Source: Acidimicrobiia bacterium (GTDB lineage: Bacteria > Actinomycetota > Acidimicrobiia > IMCC26256 > BP-133). Taken from it: a stretch of 6,643 bases of DNA. The notes under the pieces are model-generated. The model searched no databases and was not told the DNA's origin. It saw nothing but the letters and a program-made list of their open reading frames with translations. Positions 1 to 6,548 of this stretch are shown in pieces (the stretch's first letter is position 1; each line of letters begins with the position of its first letter). Location: NCBI GenBank assembly GCA_025934385.1, contig JAICYE010000124.1:1-6643 (forward strand), given 5' to 3'. The translations under genes and the position numbers were made by a program.

Positions 1-561
1 CTGGCCGGCCTCATCGAGCGCCACGCCCGGCACCTGTCGGCCATGCTCGGCGAGGTGCGGGAGGTGGCGGTGCGGGAGTCGCTGGGGGCCGACCGGAGGC
101 TGGAGCTGGCCGACGTCTACGTCCCCGACCTGGTCCGGGCGGCCGGCGCCGCCGCCGGCCTCGAGGGGGAGCGGCTGGTGGCGACCATCGACGAGGACCT
201 CACGCTGCTCCGCACTGACGGCGAGAAGGCGCTGCGGATCCTCACGAACCTGCTGGAGAACGCCAACAAGCACTCGCCGCCCGAGGCGCCGGTCGAGCTC
301 AACGTCCTCCGGCGGGACGAGTCGGTCGAGCTCGCCGTCCTCGACCGGGGGCCGGGGATGCCGGCGGAGTTCGCCCCCCGGGCGTTCGAGAAGTCGGCGT
401 CGTACGGGCCGCACCGCTCCACGGGCCTCGGCATGTGGATCGTGGCCCAGCTGGTCGACACGCTCCAGGGGACGGTCTGGGTCGAACCCCGCCCCGGCGG
501 AGGTCTCGTCGTCCGGGCCCGCTTCCCGTTGGGACCGACAATGTCGGCCCCAACGATTTGA
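1..561 (+). CDS. Sensor histidine kinase, C-terminal part (5' end outside window)
   Basis: This is the ATP-binding half of a two-component sensor kinase, which would phosphorylate its own histidine and then a response regulator. The frame is open from base 1 to the TGA at 559-561 (186 residues visible), so the gene starts upstream; the first ATG in frame, at 43, falls inside the dimerisation helix and is not the true start. Residues 1-25 look like the second helix of the DHp domain. The HATPase_c motifs follow in order: N box NLLENANKH (83-91), G1 box DRGPG (115-119), F box around F129, and G2 box TGLGMWIV (141-148). The phospho-accepting histidine and any sensor domain are not in the window, so the signal is unknown. 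No partner response regulator is visible downstream; the gene faces the convergent ettA operon. The family call is secure and the specific kinase is not identifiable. Confidence 0.9.
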   Translation: MAGLIERHARHLSAMLGEVREVAVRESLGADRRLELADVYVPDLVRAAGAAAGLEGERLVATIDEDLTLLRTDGEKALRILTNLLENANKHSPPEAPVELNVLRRDESVELAVLDRGPGMPAEFAPRAFEKSASYGPHRSTGLGMWIVAQLVDTLQGTVWVEPRPGGGLVVRARFPLGPTMSAPTI

Positions 562-565
562 TTCT

Positions 566-602
566 GGGCGCCTCCGGCGCCCCCGCCCGGCCTCCGCCGG
601 GC
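566..602. terminator. Two adjacent GC hairpins after the histidine kinase gene
   Basis: The first hairpin is GGGCGCC (566-572) and GGCGCCC (576-582) with loop TCC. The second is GCCCGGC (585-591) and GCCGGGC (596-602) with loop CTCC. They begin 4 bases after the kinase stop codon. Neither is followed by a T run, so if they terminate transcription it would be by the T-less hairpin type often proposed in high-GC actinobacteria. They could equally be part of a repeat element. Confidence 0.45.
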
Positions 603-639
603 TCCTCCGAGCGTGGGCTTCGCCCACGCCGGCCGTGTC
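603..639 (+). repeat. Hairpin repeat, copy A (matches copy B at 6604-6643)
   Basis: The unit reads TCCTCCGA, then a perfect 8-bp hairpin GCGTGGGC (611-618) / GCCCACGC (622-629) with loop TTC, then the tail CGGCCGTGTC (630-639). The same order of blocks is found on the opposite strand at the right end of the window. The stem there is 9 bp because one G and its partner C are both added. Similarity across leader, stem and tail suggests a dispersed family and not a chance hairpin. Confidence 0.6.
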
Positions 640-643
640 TGCT

Positions 644-675
644 GGCCATGGGGGCTTGCCAGTCGGCAACATGCC
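644..675. repeat. Imperfect two-part hairpin
   Basis: The outer pairing is GGC-ATG (644-650, one C bulged) with CATGCC (670-675). The inner hairpin is TTGCC (656-660) / GGCAA (665-669) with loop AGTC. It is weaker than its neighbours and could be chance, but it continues the row of hairpins between 566 and 729. Confidence 0.3.
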
Positions 676-691
676 TCGCACGCCCTCTGAG

Positions 692-729
692 CGACGGGAG
701 CCGGAGCGCGTCCGCTCCGGCTCCCGTCG
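692..729. terminator. 17-bp perfect hairpin, candidate bidirectional terminator
   Basis: Bases 692-708 and 713-729 are exact reverse complements (17 bp) around a 4-base CGTC loop; a G.T pair at 691/730 could extend the stem. It lies between the kinase gene (+) and the ettA operon (-). A perfect stem works on both strands, so it could end transcription from either side. There is no T tract on either side, so the terminator role is inferred from position and stability. Confidence 0.5.
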
Positions 730-761
730 TCCCGGCGATCACCGCGTGGTCTCCACCTCCA

Positions 762-793
762 CCCGGTCAGCGCCCCGCCCGGTCAGCGCCCCC
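762..793 (+). repeat. 16-bp tandem duplication
   Basis: The unit CCCGGTCAGCGCCCCG (762-777) is followed directly by the same sequence with only the last base changed to C (778-793). The 15/16 identity with no spacer points to a recent slippage duplication. No protein is encoded here. Confidence 0.75.
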
Positions 794-880
794 CGCCCAG
801 GTGCGCCCCACCGGTCGGATCGCCTCGTCAATTCGCCGCGAACCGCCGCATTCCTCTCGAAATGGACATTTTTTTCAATC

Positions 881-903
881 GGGACGAAAGGTTCGTTTCG
901 CCC
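881..903 (-). terminator. Hairpin just past the ettA-DUF4404 operon
   Basis: On the minus strand GGG-CGAAA pairs with TTTCG-T-CCC (one bulged T) around a 6-base loop. It starts 4 bases beyond the DUF4404-like stop codon. The sequence that follows on the minus strand is A-rich (from the T run at 869-875 on the plus strand), not T-rich, so it is not a canonical intrinsic terminator. Its position is the main support. Confidence 0.35.
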
Positions 904-907
904 GGAT

Positions 908-1246
908 TCAGATTCCGCCGGCGGTCAGCGACTGGATGGCCTGGCGGATGGACGCCCCGAGGCTCGGGTGGTCGGCCTCAAAGCGGAGCTCGGCCGACTC
1001 CAGCCGGTCGACGAGCCCGTCGTGCTCGTCGCCGACGACCCCGATGCCCGGACCGACTGCGCCCGGCCCGCCGGCGCCGGCCCCGCTGACGAGCTGGCCC
1101 CCGGCGTCGCTGCCCGCCGCCTCGACGTCGAGACGGCGCTCGATCTCGCCGTGGAGGCGGGTCAGCTCCTGACGGTGGCCTTCGTCGTCGGTGCGGCCGA
1201 TGGCGGCCGACAGCTCGTCGAGCAGGTGGCGGAGGTGCTGTTCCAC
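908..1246 (-). CDS. DUF4404-like small acidic protein
   Basis: This is a 112-residue soluble protein of unknown function. The N-terminal block (residues 1-40, EQHLRHLLDELSAAI onward) and C-terminal block (77-112, with RFEADHPSLGASIR and a terminal GI) match my memory of the DUF4404 pattern: two short helices, then FE..HP.L and an ending near Gly-Ile. Family members are usually shorter, around 85-90 residues. Here the blocks are separated by a Gly/Ala-rich linker (about 44-72) that looks disordered. The GTG at 1246 was chosen because it is 11 bases after the ettA stop, with a modest GGTAGG upstream, and because the domain starts right there; a far longer open frame runs antisense-like through ettA and is not real. 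Close spacing suggests translation from the ettA transcript. The function and the link to EttA are unknown. Confidence 0.75.
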   Translation of the reverse strand: MEQHLRHLLDELSAAIGRTDDEGHRQELTRLHGEIERRLDVEAAGSDAGGQLVSGAGAGGPGAVGPGIGVVGDEHDGLVDRLESAELRFEADHPSLGASIRQAIQSLTAGGI

Positions 1247-1257
1247 GATCGTGAAAC

Positions 1258-2934
<1,677 letters not shown>

Positions 2935-2968
2935 GGTTGTCCGACGCTAGCCGGGCCGGACGCGGCGA

Positions 2969-2993
2969 CGGCCCCGGCACGAGGCCGGGGCCG
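2969..2993 (-). promoter_or_regulatory. 10-bp hairpin 35 bases upstream of the ettA start
   Basis: CGGCCCCGGC (2969-2978) and GCCGGGGCCG (2984-2993) are exact reverse complements around a 5-base loop. There is no T tract toward ettA. It could be the terminator arm of a leader attenuator, or simply an mRNA-stabilising stem. Confidence 0.45.
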
Positions 2994-3079
2994 CCACACG
3001 GGATCTTGCGTTCAGGTGGACCGCCGCCCGGAGCTCCGTGAAAGAGTCGTTCCCGGACGCCGGCAGACCTGGTCGGTTG

Positions 3080-3108
3080 GGCCGGCCGTTGGTGTCATTT
3101 GGCCGGCC
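3080..3108. repeat. Paired GGCCGGCC palindromes able to form a stem
   Basis: The self-complementary octamer GGCCGGCC occurs at 3080-3087 and 3101-3108, so an 8-bp stem with a 13-base loop is possible inside the ettA leader. In such GC-rich DNA one copy would not be notable; two at this spacing within a leader might be. Confidence 0.4.
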
Positions 3109-3111
3109 GGT

Positions 3112-3140
3112 CTAGCGGGGCGGAGTGCCCTCCTCGCTAG
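3112..3140 (-). promoter_or_regulatory. Stem-loop overlapping the leader ORF
   Basis: CTAGCG (3112-3117) pairs with CGCTAG (3135-3140), and three more pairs (one G.T) continue inward for a 9-bp stem. An alternative 8-bp pairing joins 3130-3137 to 3173-3180 and would destroy this stem. The 3176-3180 arm can also pair with the Shine-Dalgarno at 3164-3168. The three pairings are mutually exclusive. Confidence 0.4.
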
Positions 3141-3150
3141 AAGCCGTCAT
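3112..3150 (-). CDS. Possible 12-residue leader peptide upstream of ettA
   Basis: ATG at 3150 opens a 12-codon ORF (MTASSEEGTPPR, stop TAG at 3114-3112). It is preceded by AAGGAGG (3169-3163), a perfect match to the anti-Shine-Dalgarno sequence and the strongest ribosome binding site in the window. The spacing of 12 bases is somewhat long. Its 3' half forms one arm-and-loop of the CTAGCG/CGCTAG hairpin, the arrangement used by ribosome-mediated attenuators. Coding by so short an ORF cannot be proved from the sequence. The same frame can be read upstream to a GTG at 3252, but that overlaps the presumed promoter. Confidence 0.35.
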   Translation of the reverse strand: MTASSEEGTPPR

Positions 3151-3250
3151 CGTCGGTTCCAACCTCCTTCGTGCGAGGAGTCGGTTCCCTACGGTTCCAC
3201 CAAGCCCGAAGCGCTCTGGTGCGCTTGCGAGTGCGTTAGCGGCAACCTCC

Positions 3251-3280
3251 ACCTAATCAACGACGGGGGCGCGGCGTCAA
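3251..3280 (-). promoter_or_regulatory. Candidate promoter for the ettA operon
   Basis: On the minus strand TTGACG (3280-3275) is followed after 18 bases by TTAGGT (3256-3251). The -35 match to a housekeeping-type promoter is good and the -10 match is weak. It would start transcription near 3244, about 310 bases before ettA and 26 bases beyond the stop of the preceding gene. Confidence 0.3.
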
Positions 3281-3305
3281 GGGCTCGCGGCAGGTTTGCG
3301 GCGAT

Positions 3306-4154
3306 TTATCGTGAATGCTGTGTTTCGACGAGGTTCGCGTAATTGTCGAGTAGATCGACGGCTTTTTTCTCCCCGACCGACGGGAGCCTGAACAGCACGC
3401 GGTCCACCCCGGCGGCGGCGTAGTGGTCGAGCACGTCGGCCTCGGGCCGGGCGCCGAAGACGGTTACGGGGATCGGCCCCCGGCCCCGCTCGACGGCCAG
3501 CTCCCGGAGACGGGCGGTGCCCTCGCCGAGGGCCACAGCGCCCCGGCCGGGGATCGGGATCCAGCCGTCGCCGTACTCCACCACCCGCTCCAGCGTCCCC
3601 GGCCCGTTGCCGGCCACCAGCACCGGCGGGTGGGGCCGCTGGAGGGGCTTCGGCCAGGACCAGATCGGGTCGAAGTCCACGTGCTCGCCGTGGAACTCGG
3701 CCTCGTCCTTCGTCCAGATCTCCTTCATGGCCAGCATCCGCTCCCGCATGACGGCGAAGCGGCAGACGGGGTCGGTGCCGTGGTGCTCCATCTCCTCCCG
3801 GTTCCAGCCCCCGCCGATCCCGAACAGGACGCGCCCGCCGGAGAGCAGGTCGAGGGTGGCGACCTCCTTGGCGGTGGTGATCGGGTCACGCTCGACCACC
3901 AGGCAGATGCCCGTCCCGAGCAGCAGCCGCTCGGTCGCCACGGCGGCGGCGGTCAGGGCCAGGAAGGGGTCGAGCGTCTCCCGGTACTCGTCGGGGAGGT
4001 CGGGGCCGCCGGGCCAGGGACTGCGGCGGCTGACGGGGATGTGGGTGTGCTCGGGGACGAACAGCGACTCGAAGCCCCGCTCCTCGACCGCCCGGGCCAG
4101 CTCCACCATGCCGATCGAGTACCGGGTGGGAAAGATCGTGATCCCGAAATTCAT
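3306..4154 (-). CDS. LLM-class (luciferase-like) F420-dependent type oxidoreductase
   Basis: This is a cytoplasmic TIM-barrel flavin/F420 oxidoreductase of the luciferase-like monooxygenase superfamily, 282 residues, a normal length for the F420-dependent branch. Family hallmarks are the opening MNFGITIFPT, FVPEHTHIP (32-40), and the long conserved block GTGICLVVERDP... SGGRVLFGIGGGWNREEMEHHG (80-126), which shapes the cofactor site. PKPLQRPHPPVLVAGNGP lies at 168-185 and GDGWIPIP at 195-202. The substrate cannot be told from sequence, and use of F420 rather than FMN is inferred from the subfamily and host type. ATG 4154 was chosen because the barrel's first strand begins there; upstream codons are Arg/Ala-rich and run across the divergent promoter region. 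The Shine-Dalgarno is weak (ACAGG). It is divergent from the S8 protease gene, with 67 bases between starts, and stands alone on its strand apart from downstream ettA. Confidence 0.93.
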   Translation of the reverse strand: MNFGITIFPTRYSIGMVELARAVEERGFESLFVPEHTHIPVSRRSPWPGGPDLPDEYRETLDPFLALTAAAVATERLLLGTGICLVVERDPITTAKEVATLDLLSGGRVLFGIGGGWNREEMEHHGTDPVCRFAVMRERMLAMKEIWTKDEAEFHGEHVDFDPIWSWPKPLQRPHPPVLVAGNGPGTLERVVEYGDGWIPIPGRGAVALGEGTARLRELAVERGRGPIPVTVFGARPEADVLDHYAAAGVDRVLFRLPSVGEKKAVDLLDNYANLVETQHSR

Positions 4155-4221
4155 GGGCGCCAGCCTGTCCGGCCCGTGAACGATTCGCCGAAAGGGGAGG
4201 ATTCGGACAGGGCGGGGCGAA
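4155..4221. promoter_or_regulatory. Divergent promoter region with an 8-bp inverted repeat
   Basis: This 67-base gap must hold the start signals of both the oxidoreductase (-) and the protease (+). CCTGTCCG (4164-4171) and CGGACAGG (4204-4211) are exact reverse complements 32 bases apart, placed almost symmetrically between the two starts. A purine-rich AGGGGAGG (4193-4200) lies too far from the protease GTG to be its usual binding site. I see no convincing -10/-35 pair. Confidence 0.4.
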
Positions 4222-5472
4222 GTGGTGTCCGTGCATCGGGGAGGACGACACCGCGCCCGCTGGGCGGCCCTGGCCGCCGTCGCAGCGGCGCTGGTCCCGG
4301 CCCTGCCCGCCCGGAGCGCCCCGGCACCGGCCGACACGATCGTCGTCCTCCGGTCGGGCGTGGCGCTCCCGCCCGTCCTCCGCAGCGTCGGGCTGACCGG
4401 CGCCGTCCACACCTACCACTCCGTCTTCACCGGCTTCGAGGCACTGCTCGGCGGCGGCGCCCGGGCCCGGCTGGCCCGGGATTCCCGGGTCTCCGCCGTC
4501 CTGCCGAACGGCCGCCACCCCGCCGCCGCGCTCGACGCCCTGTCCCAGGACAACGCCGTCGTCGACAACGCCATCCGGCGGGTGGGCGCCCTCGACAGCC
4601 CGACGGCGGCCATCGACGGCTACGACACGCCGGTCGACGCCGACATCGCCGTCATCGACAGCGGGCTGCCGTCGACGAACCCCGACCTGGACGTCGTCGG
4701 CGGCGTCGACTGCACCGGCTCCGGCACGTGGGAGGACACGGTCGGCCACGGCACGTTCGTGGCCGGCCTGGCCGCCGCCCGCGACGACGGCCGCGGCGTC
4801 GTCGGCGTCGCCCCCGGCGCCCGGCTGTGGGCCGTGAAGGTCATGGGCGCCGACGGAACCGTCAGCGACGCCGCCTACCTCTGCGGCCTCGACTGGGTGG
4901 CCGACAACGCCGGCACCATCGACGTCGCCAACATCAGCCTCGGCGGCCCGGGGAACGACGCCGACTGCGGGGCCGGCGCCTACGACGCCGTGGCCCTCGA
5001 GCACGCCGCCATCTGCCGCATCGTCGGGGCCGGCGTGGTGACCGTGGCCGCGGCCGGCAACTCCGGCGAGGACGCCGCCGACACCAACCCGGGCGGCTTC
5101 CCCGAGGTCATCACCGTCTCGGCCTCCGTCGACACCGATGGCCATCCCGGCGGCCTCGGCCCGCCGGCATCGTGCTGGTCCGGGGCCGACGACACCCTGG
5201 CCTCGTACTCCGACTTCGGCGCCGCCGTCGACATCGTCGCCCCTGGTACGTGCGTGGAGAGCACCTGGCTGGGGGACCAGTACGTCGTGGCCAGCGGCAC
5301 CAGCGCCTCCGCCCCCCTCGTGAGCGGGGCGGCCGCGCTGGTCCGGGCGGTGCACCCGGCCTGGCCGGTGGAGATGGTGCGCCAGTACCTGCTGGCCACC
5401 GCCGCCCCCGGCCCGCTGGCCGGCGACCGCGACGGCTACCCCGAGCCGATGCTCGACGTGGCCGGCTACTGA
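4222..5472 (+). CDS. Secreted subtilisin-like serine protease (family S8)
   Basis: This is an exported endopeptidase of 416 residues. A signal peptide is clear: Arg/His-rich residues 5-13, an Ala/Leu/Val core (15-30) and likely cleavage after ARSA (about 30-33). An inhibitor-I9-like propeptide follows (about 38-98: DTIVVLRSG, HTYHSVFTGFEALL). The catalytic domain carries Asp146 (AVIDSG), His176 (GHGTFVAG), oxyanion Asn280 (AAAGNSG) and Ser361 (GTSASAPLVSG), so it should be active. The GTSAS context differs from the commoner GTSMA. Six cysteines (164, 221, 249, 265, 318, 344) in the mature part could form disulfides. There is no C-terminal sorting signal, extra domain or membrane anchor after the catalytic domain, so the product is probably released. 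The start is GTG 4222 or the adjacent GTG 4225; both keep the signal peptide. A 43-bp palindrome follows the stop by 21 bases. Confidence 0.95.
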   Translation: MVSVHRGGRHRARWAALAAVAAALVPALPARSAPAPADTIVVLRSGVALPPVLRSVGLTGAVHTYHSVFTGFEALLGGGARARLARDSRVSAVLPNGRHPAAALDALSQDNAVVDNAIRRVGALDSPTAAIDGYDTPVDADIAVIDSGLPSTNPDLDVVGGVDCTGSGTWEDTVGHGTFVAGLAAARDDGRGVVGVAPGARLWAVKVMGADGTVSDAAYLCGLDWVADNAGTIDVANISLGGPGNDADCGAGAYDAVALEHAAICRIVGAGVVTVAAAGNSGEDAADTNPGGFPEVITVSASVDTDGHPGGLGPPASCWSGADDTLASYSDFGAAVDIVAPGTCVESTWLGDQYVVASGTSASAPLVSGAAALVRAVHPAWPVEMVRQYLLATAAPGPLAGDRDGYPEPMLDVAGY

Positions 5473-5493
5473 CCTCCCACAGCACCCCGGGAC

Positions 5494-5536
5494 GTTTGGA
5501 CATCTGTTGTCGCCAGGCGACAACAGATGTCCAAAC
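5494..5536. terminator. 43-bp palindrome after the protease gene
   Basis: Bases 5494-5514 and 5516-5536 are exact reverse complements, 21 bp per arm, with a single A (5515) at the centre. The arm begins GTTTGGACATCTG and ends TTGTCGCC. It lies 21 bases after the protease stop and could act as its terminator, although no T run follows. Near-perfect palindromes of this size are also seen as dispersed repeats or operator sites. Both strands read nearly the same, which explains matching peptides in overlapping open frames here. Confidence 0.6.
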
Positions 5537-5585
5537 CATCGCTCGCTTGGCCCGGAAAGGCCGCCCAGAACGAGAGTGATCGGGT

Positions 5586-5604
5586 GGAACCGTACATTCG
5601 TTCC
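5586..5604. promoter_or_regulatory. Possible operator or promoter ahead of the sortase gene
   Basis: GGAAC (5586-5590) and GTTCC (5600-5604) form a short inverted repeat with a 9-base spacer, and the spacer holds TACATT (5593-5598), which fits an actinobacterial TANNNT -10 box. No good -35 is visible. It is about 60-80 bases before the chosen sortase start. The evidence is weak. Confidence 0.25.
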
Positions 5605-5664
5605 CCCCGATTGCAGTTCCGTTGCGGCGGCAGGTGTCGGGGCCGCCGAGGCGAACACCTCAGC

Positions 5665-6450
5665 GTGTCAACCTCCCCGCCCCCCGGGGAGCCGGGCCAC
5701 GGCACTTCTCCCGAGCTCCTCTACGCCCTCTTCCCCCCGACCGATGTCACGGCGACGACCGAACCGGCCGGCCCGGCCCGGCGGCGACGCTGGCGCGTCC
5801 CGTCGGTCCCCGTGCTCGCCCTCCTCATCGTCGTCGTGCTCGGCAGCGGCGTGGTCTTCGCCGTCGACCACGGGAGCTCGGCGGGGGCGGCGGCGGCCGC
5901 CGCCATCGATTCGCCGGTCCCGGGCACGGCGGACCAGCCCTTCGCCGACCTGCCGATCCCGCCGCCCACGACGACCACCACGCTGCCGCCGGCCCAGGCC
6001 GACGCGCCGACGAAGCCGATCCAGCCGCCGGCCAACCCGACTGCGCCGGCCCCGATCGTCAAGATCGGCGAGATCCGCATCCCGAAGATCGGGCTCGTCC
6101 ACCCCATCTACGAGGGCATCACGCTGACCGTCATCGACCACGGCCCCGGTCACTGGCCGGGAAGCGCCCTGCCCGGCCAACTCGGCAACGCCGTCTTCGC
6201 CGGCCACCGGGTCACCCACACCCACCCGTTCCGCAACATCGACAAGCTCGTGCCCGGCGACGAGATCCAGTTCGTGATGCCCGACGGGACGTACACCTAC
6301 AAGATGACGTCGCAGCAGATCGTCGACCCGTCCGACACCTGGATCGTCAACCCGACGCCCGATGCCACGCTGACGCTCTTCGCCTGCCACCCGCCGGGCT
6401 CGGCCGCCCACCGGATCGTGGTCCGGGGCGTGTTCGTCGGCAAGAGCTGA
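5665..6450 (+). CDS. Class E sortase
   Basis: This is a membrane-anchored transpeptidase that cuts a C-terminal sorting signal (LAXTG-type in characterised class E enzymes) and attaches proteins to the cell envelope. The 261 residues contain a cytoplasmic N-terminus with RRRRWR (39-44), one transmembrane helix (about 45-67), and a Pro/Thr/Ala stalk with PTTTTTLPP (about 75-130). The sortase barrel begins at IGEIRIPKIGL. Class E hallmarks are GPGHWPGSALPGQLGNAVFAGH (160-181). The catalytic residues are His181, Cys241 (TLTLFACHPPG) and Arg250 (HRIVVRG). The GTG at 5665 was chosen because it gives a typical length; the frame stays open upstream to an ATG at 5527 inside the palindrome and a GTG at 5584, but that extension is Arg-rich and unlike an N-terminus. 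The Shine-Dalgarno is weak (GAGG, 13 bases away). No LAXTG-bearing substrate is encoded in the window. Confidence 0.93.
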   Translation: MSTSPPPGEPGHGTSPELLYALFPPTDVTATTEPAGPARRRRWRVPSVPVLALLIVVVLGSGVVFAVDHGSSAGAAAAAAIDSPVPGTADQPFADLPIPPPTTTTTLPPAQADAPTKPIQPPANPTAPAPIVKIGEIRIPKIGLVHPIYEGITLTVIDHGPGHWPGSALPGQLGNAVFAGHRVTHTHPFRNIDKLVPGDEIQFVMPDGTYTYKMTSQQIVDPSDTWIVNPTPDATLTLFACHPPGSAAHRIVVRGVFVGKS

Positions 6451-6453
6451 GCA

Positions 6454-6472
6454 CTCGGGCTTAGCCCCCGAG
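6454..6472 (+). terminator. Short hairpin after the sortase stop
   Basis: CTCGGG (6454-6459) pairs with CCCGAG (6467-6472), and an extra C-G pair is possible inside with two bulged C. It begins 3 bases after the stop codon. The stem is modest and there is no T tract. Confidence 0.35.
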
Positions 6473-6474
6473 AA

Positions 6475-6547
6475 CCCCTGAAAGTCAAAACAAGCGTGCG
6501 GACACGGCGAAAGGTCGGGAGTTCAGGGGGGCTCCCGGCCTTCTCGC
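6475..6547 (+). terminator. 15-bp stem with possible pseudoknot, downstream of the sortase gene
   Basis: Bases 6507-6521 pair with 6532-6547 to give 15 pairs with one G.T and one bulged C (6543): GCGAAAGGTCGGGAG against CTCCCGGCCTT and TCGC. The 10-base loop contains TTCAGGGG (6522-6529), the exact reverse complement of CCCCTGAA at 6475-6482, so the loop could pair back as a pseudoknot. A small CGTG/CACG hairpin (6495-6506) lies between. The sequence after the stem is only mildly T-rich. It could be a terminator or a small structured RNA element. Confidence 0.45.
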
Positions 6548-6548
6548 G

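Larger units (their letters stand above)
562..907. other. Convergent intergenic region rich in hairpins
   Basis: There is no supportable gene between the kinase stop and the DUF4404-like stop. Frames that stay open here have low-complexity Arg/Pro/Ser translations and no domain signal. The left part (566-729) is a row of perfect or near-perfect hairpins, described separately. The right part (730-907) holds a 16-bp tandem duplication, then a lower-GC stretch with seven consecutive T (869-875). As the meeting point of two converging transcripts, it is a natural place for terminators. Confidence 0.75.
2935..3280 (-). promoter_or_regulatory. Long structured leader of ettA
   Basis: No protein-sized gene fits in the 371 bases between ettA and the oxidoreductase gene. 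On the minus strand this is the 5' region of ettA. It holds, in order: a promoter-like pair (3280-3251), a UUCG-type hairpin (3221-3198), a perfect Shine-Dalgarno with a 12-codon ORF (3169-3112), a stem-loop on that ORF (3140-3112), a hairpin from two GGCCGGCC palindromes (3101-3108 and 3080-3087), and a 10-bp stem close to the ettA start (2969-2978 / 2984-2993). I do not recognise a known riboswitch class. Confidence 0.5.

Noticed and set aside
762..793. CRISPR-like repeat
   Set aside because: There are only two units with no spacer between them. The 22-bp pair at 6549-6592 likewise has no spacers, so neither is a CRISPR array.
2935..3305. tRNA, tmRNA, RNase P RNA or SRP RNA in the ettA leader
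   Set aside because: I looked on both strands for the hallmark conserved blocks (tRNA T-arm and CCA end, tmRNA tag and ends, RNase P core, SRP core) and found none.
4155..4412. Upstream extension of the oxidoreductase to a start at 4412
   Set aside because: It would run through the divergent promoter and into the protease signal-peptide region. The added residues are Arg/Ala/Thr-rich, and the family N-terminus is MNFGI at 4154.
3423..5579. Plus-strand open frame of 718 codons
   Set aside because: It lies antisense to the oxidoreductase and out of frame with the protease, both clear family members. The translation is Arg/Pro/Gly low complexity, typical of shadow frames in high-GC DNA.
3886..5658. 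Minus-strand open frame of 590 codons opposite the S8 protease
   Set aside because: It is a shadow of the protease on the other strand, Gly/Val/Ala/Asp-rich, with no domain signal.
5527..5664. Upstream extension of the sortase to ATG 5527
   Set aside because: The start would sit inside the 43-bp palindrome, and the extra 46 residues are Arg/Cys-rich without resemblance to a sortase N-terminus.
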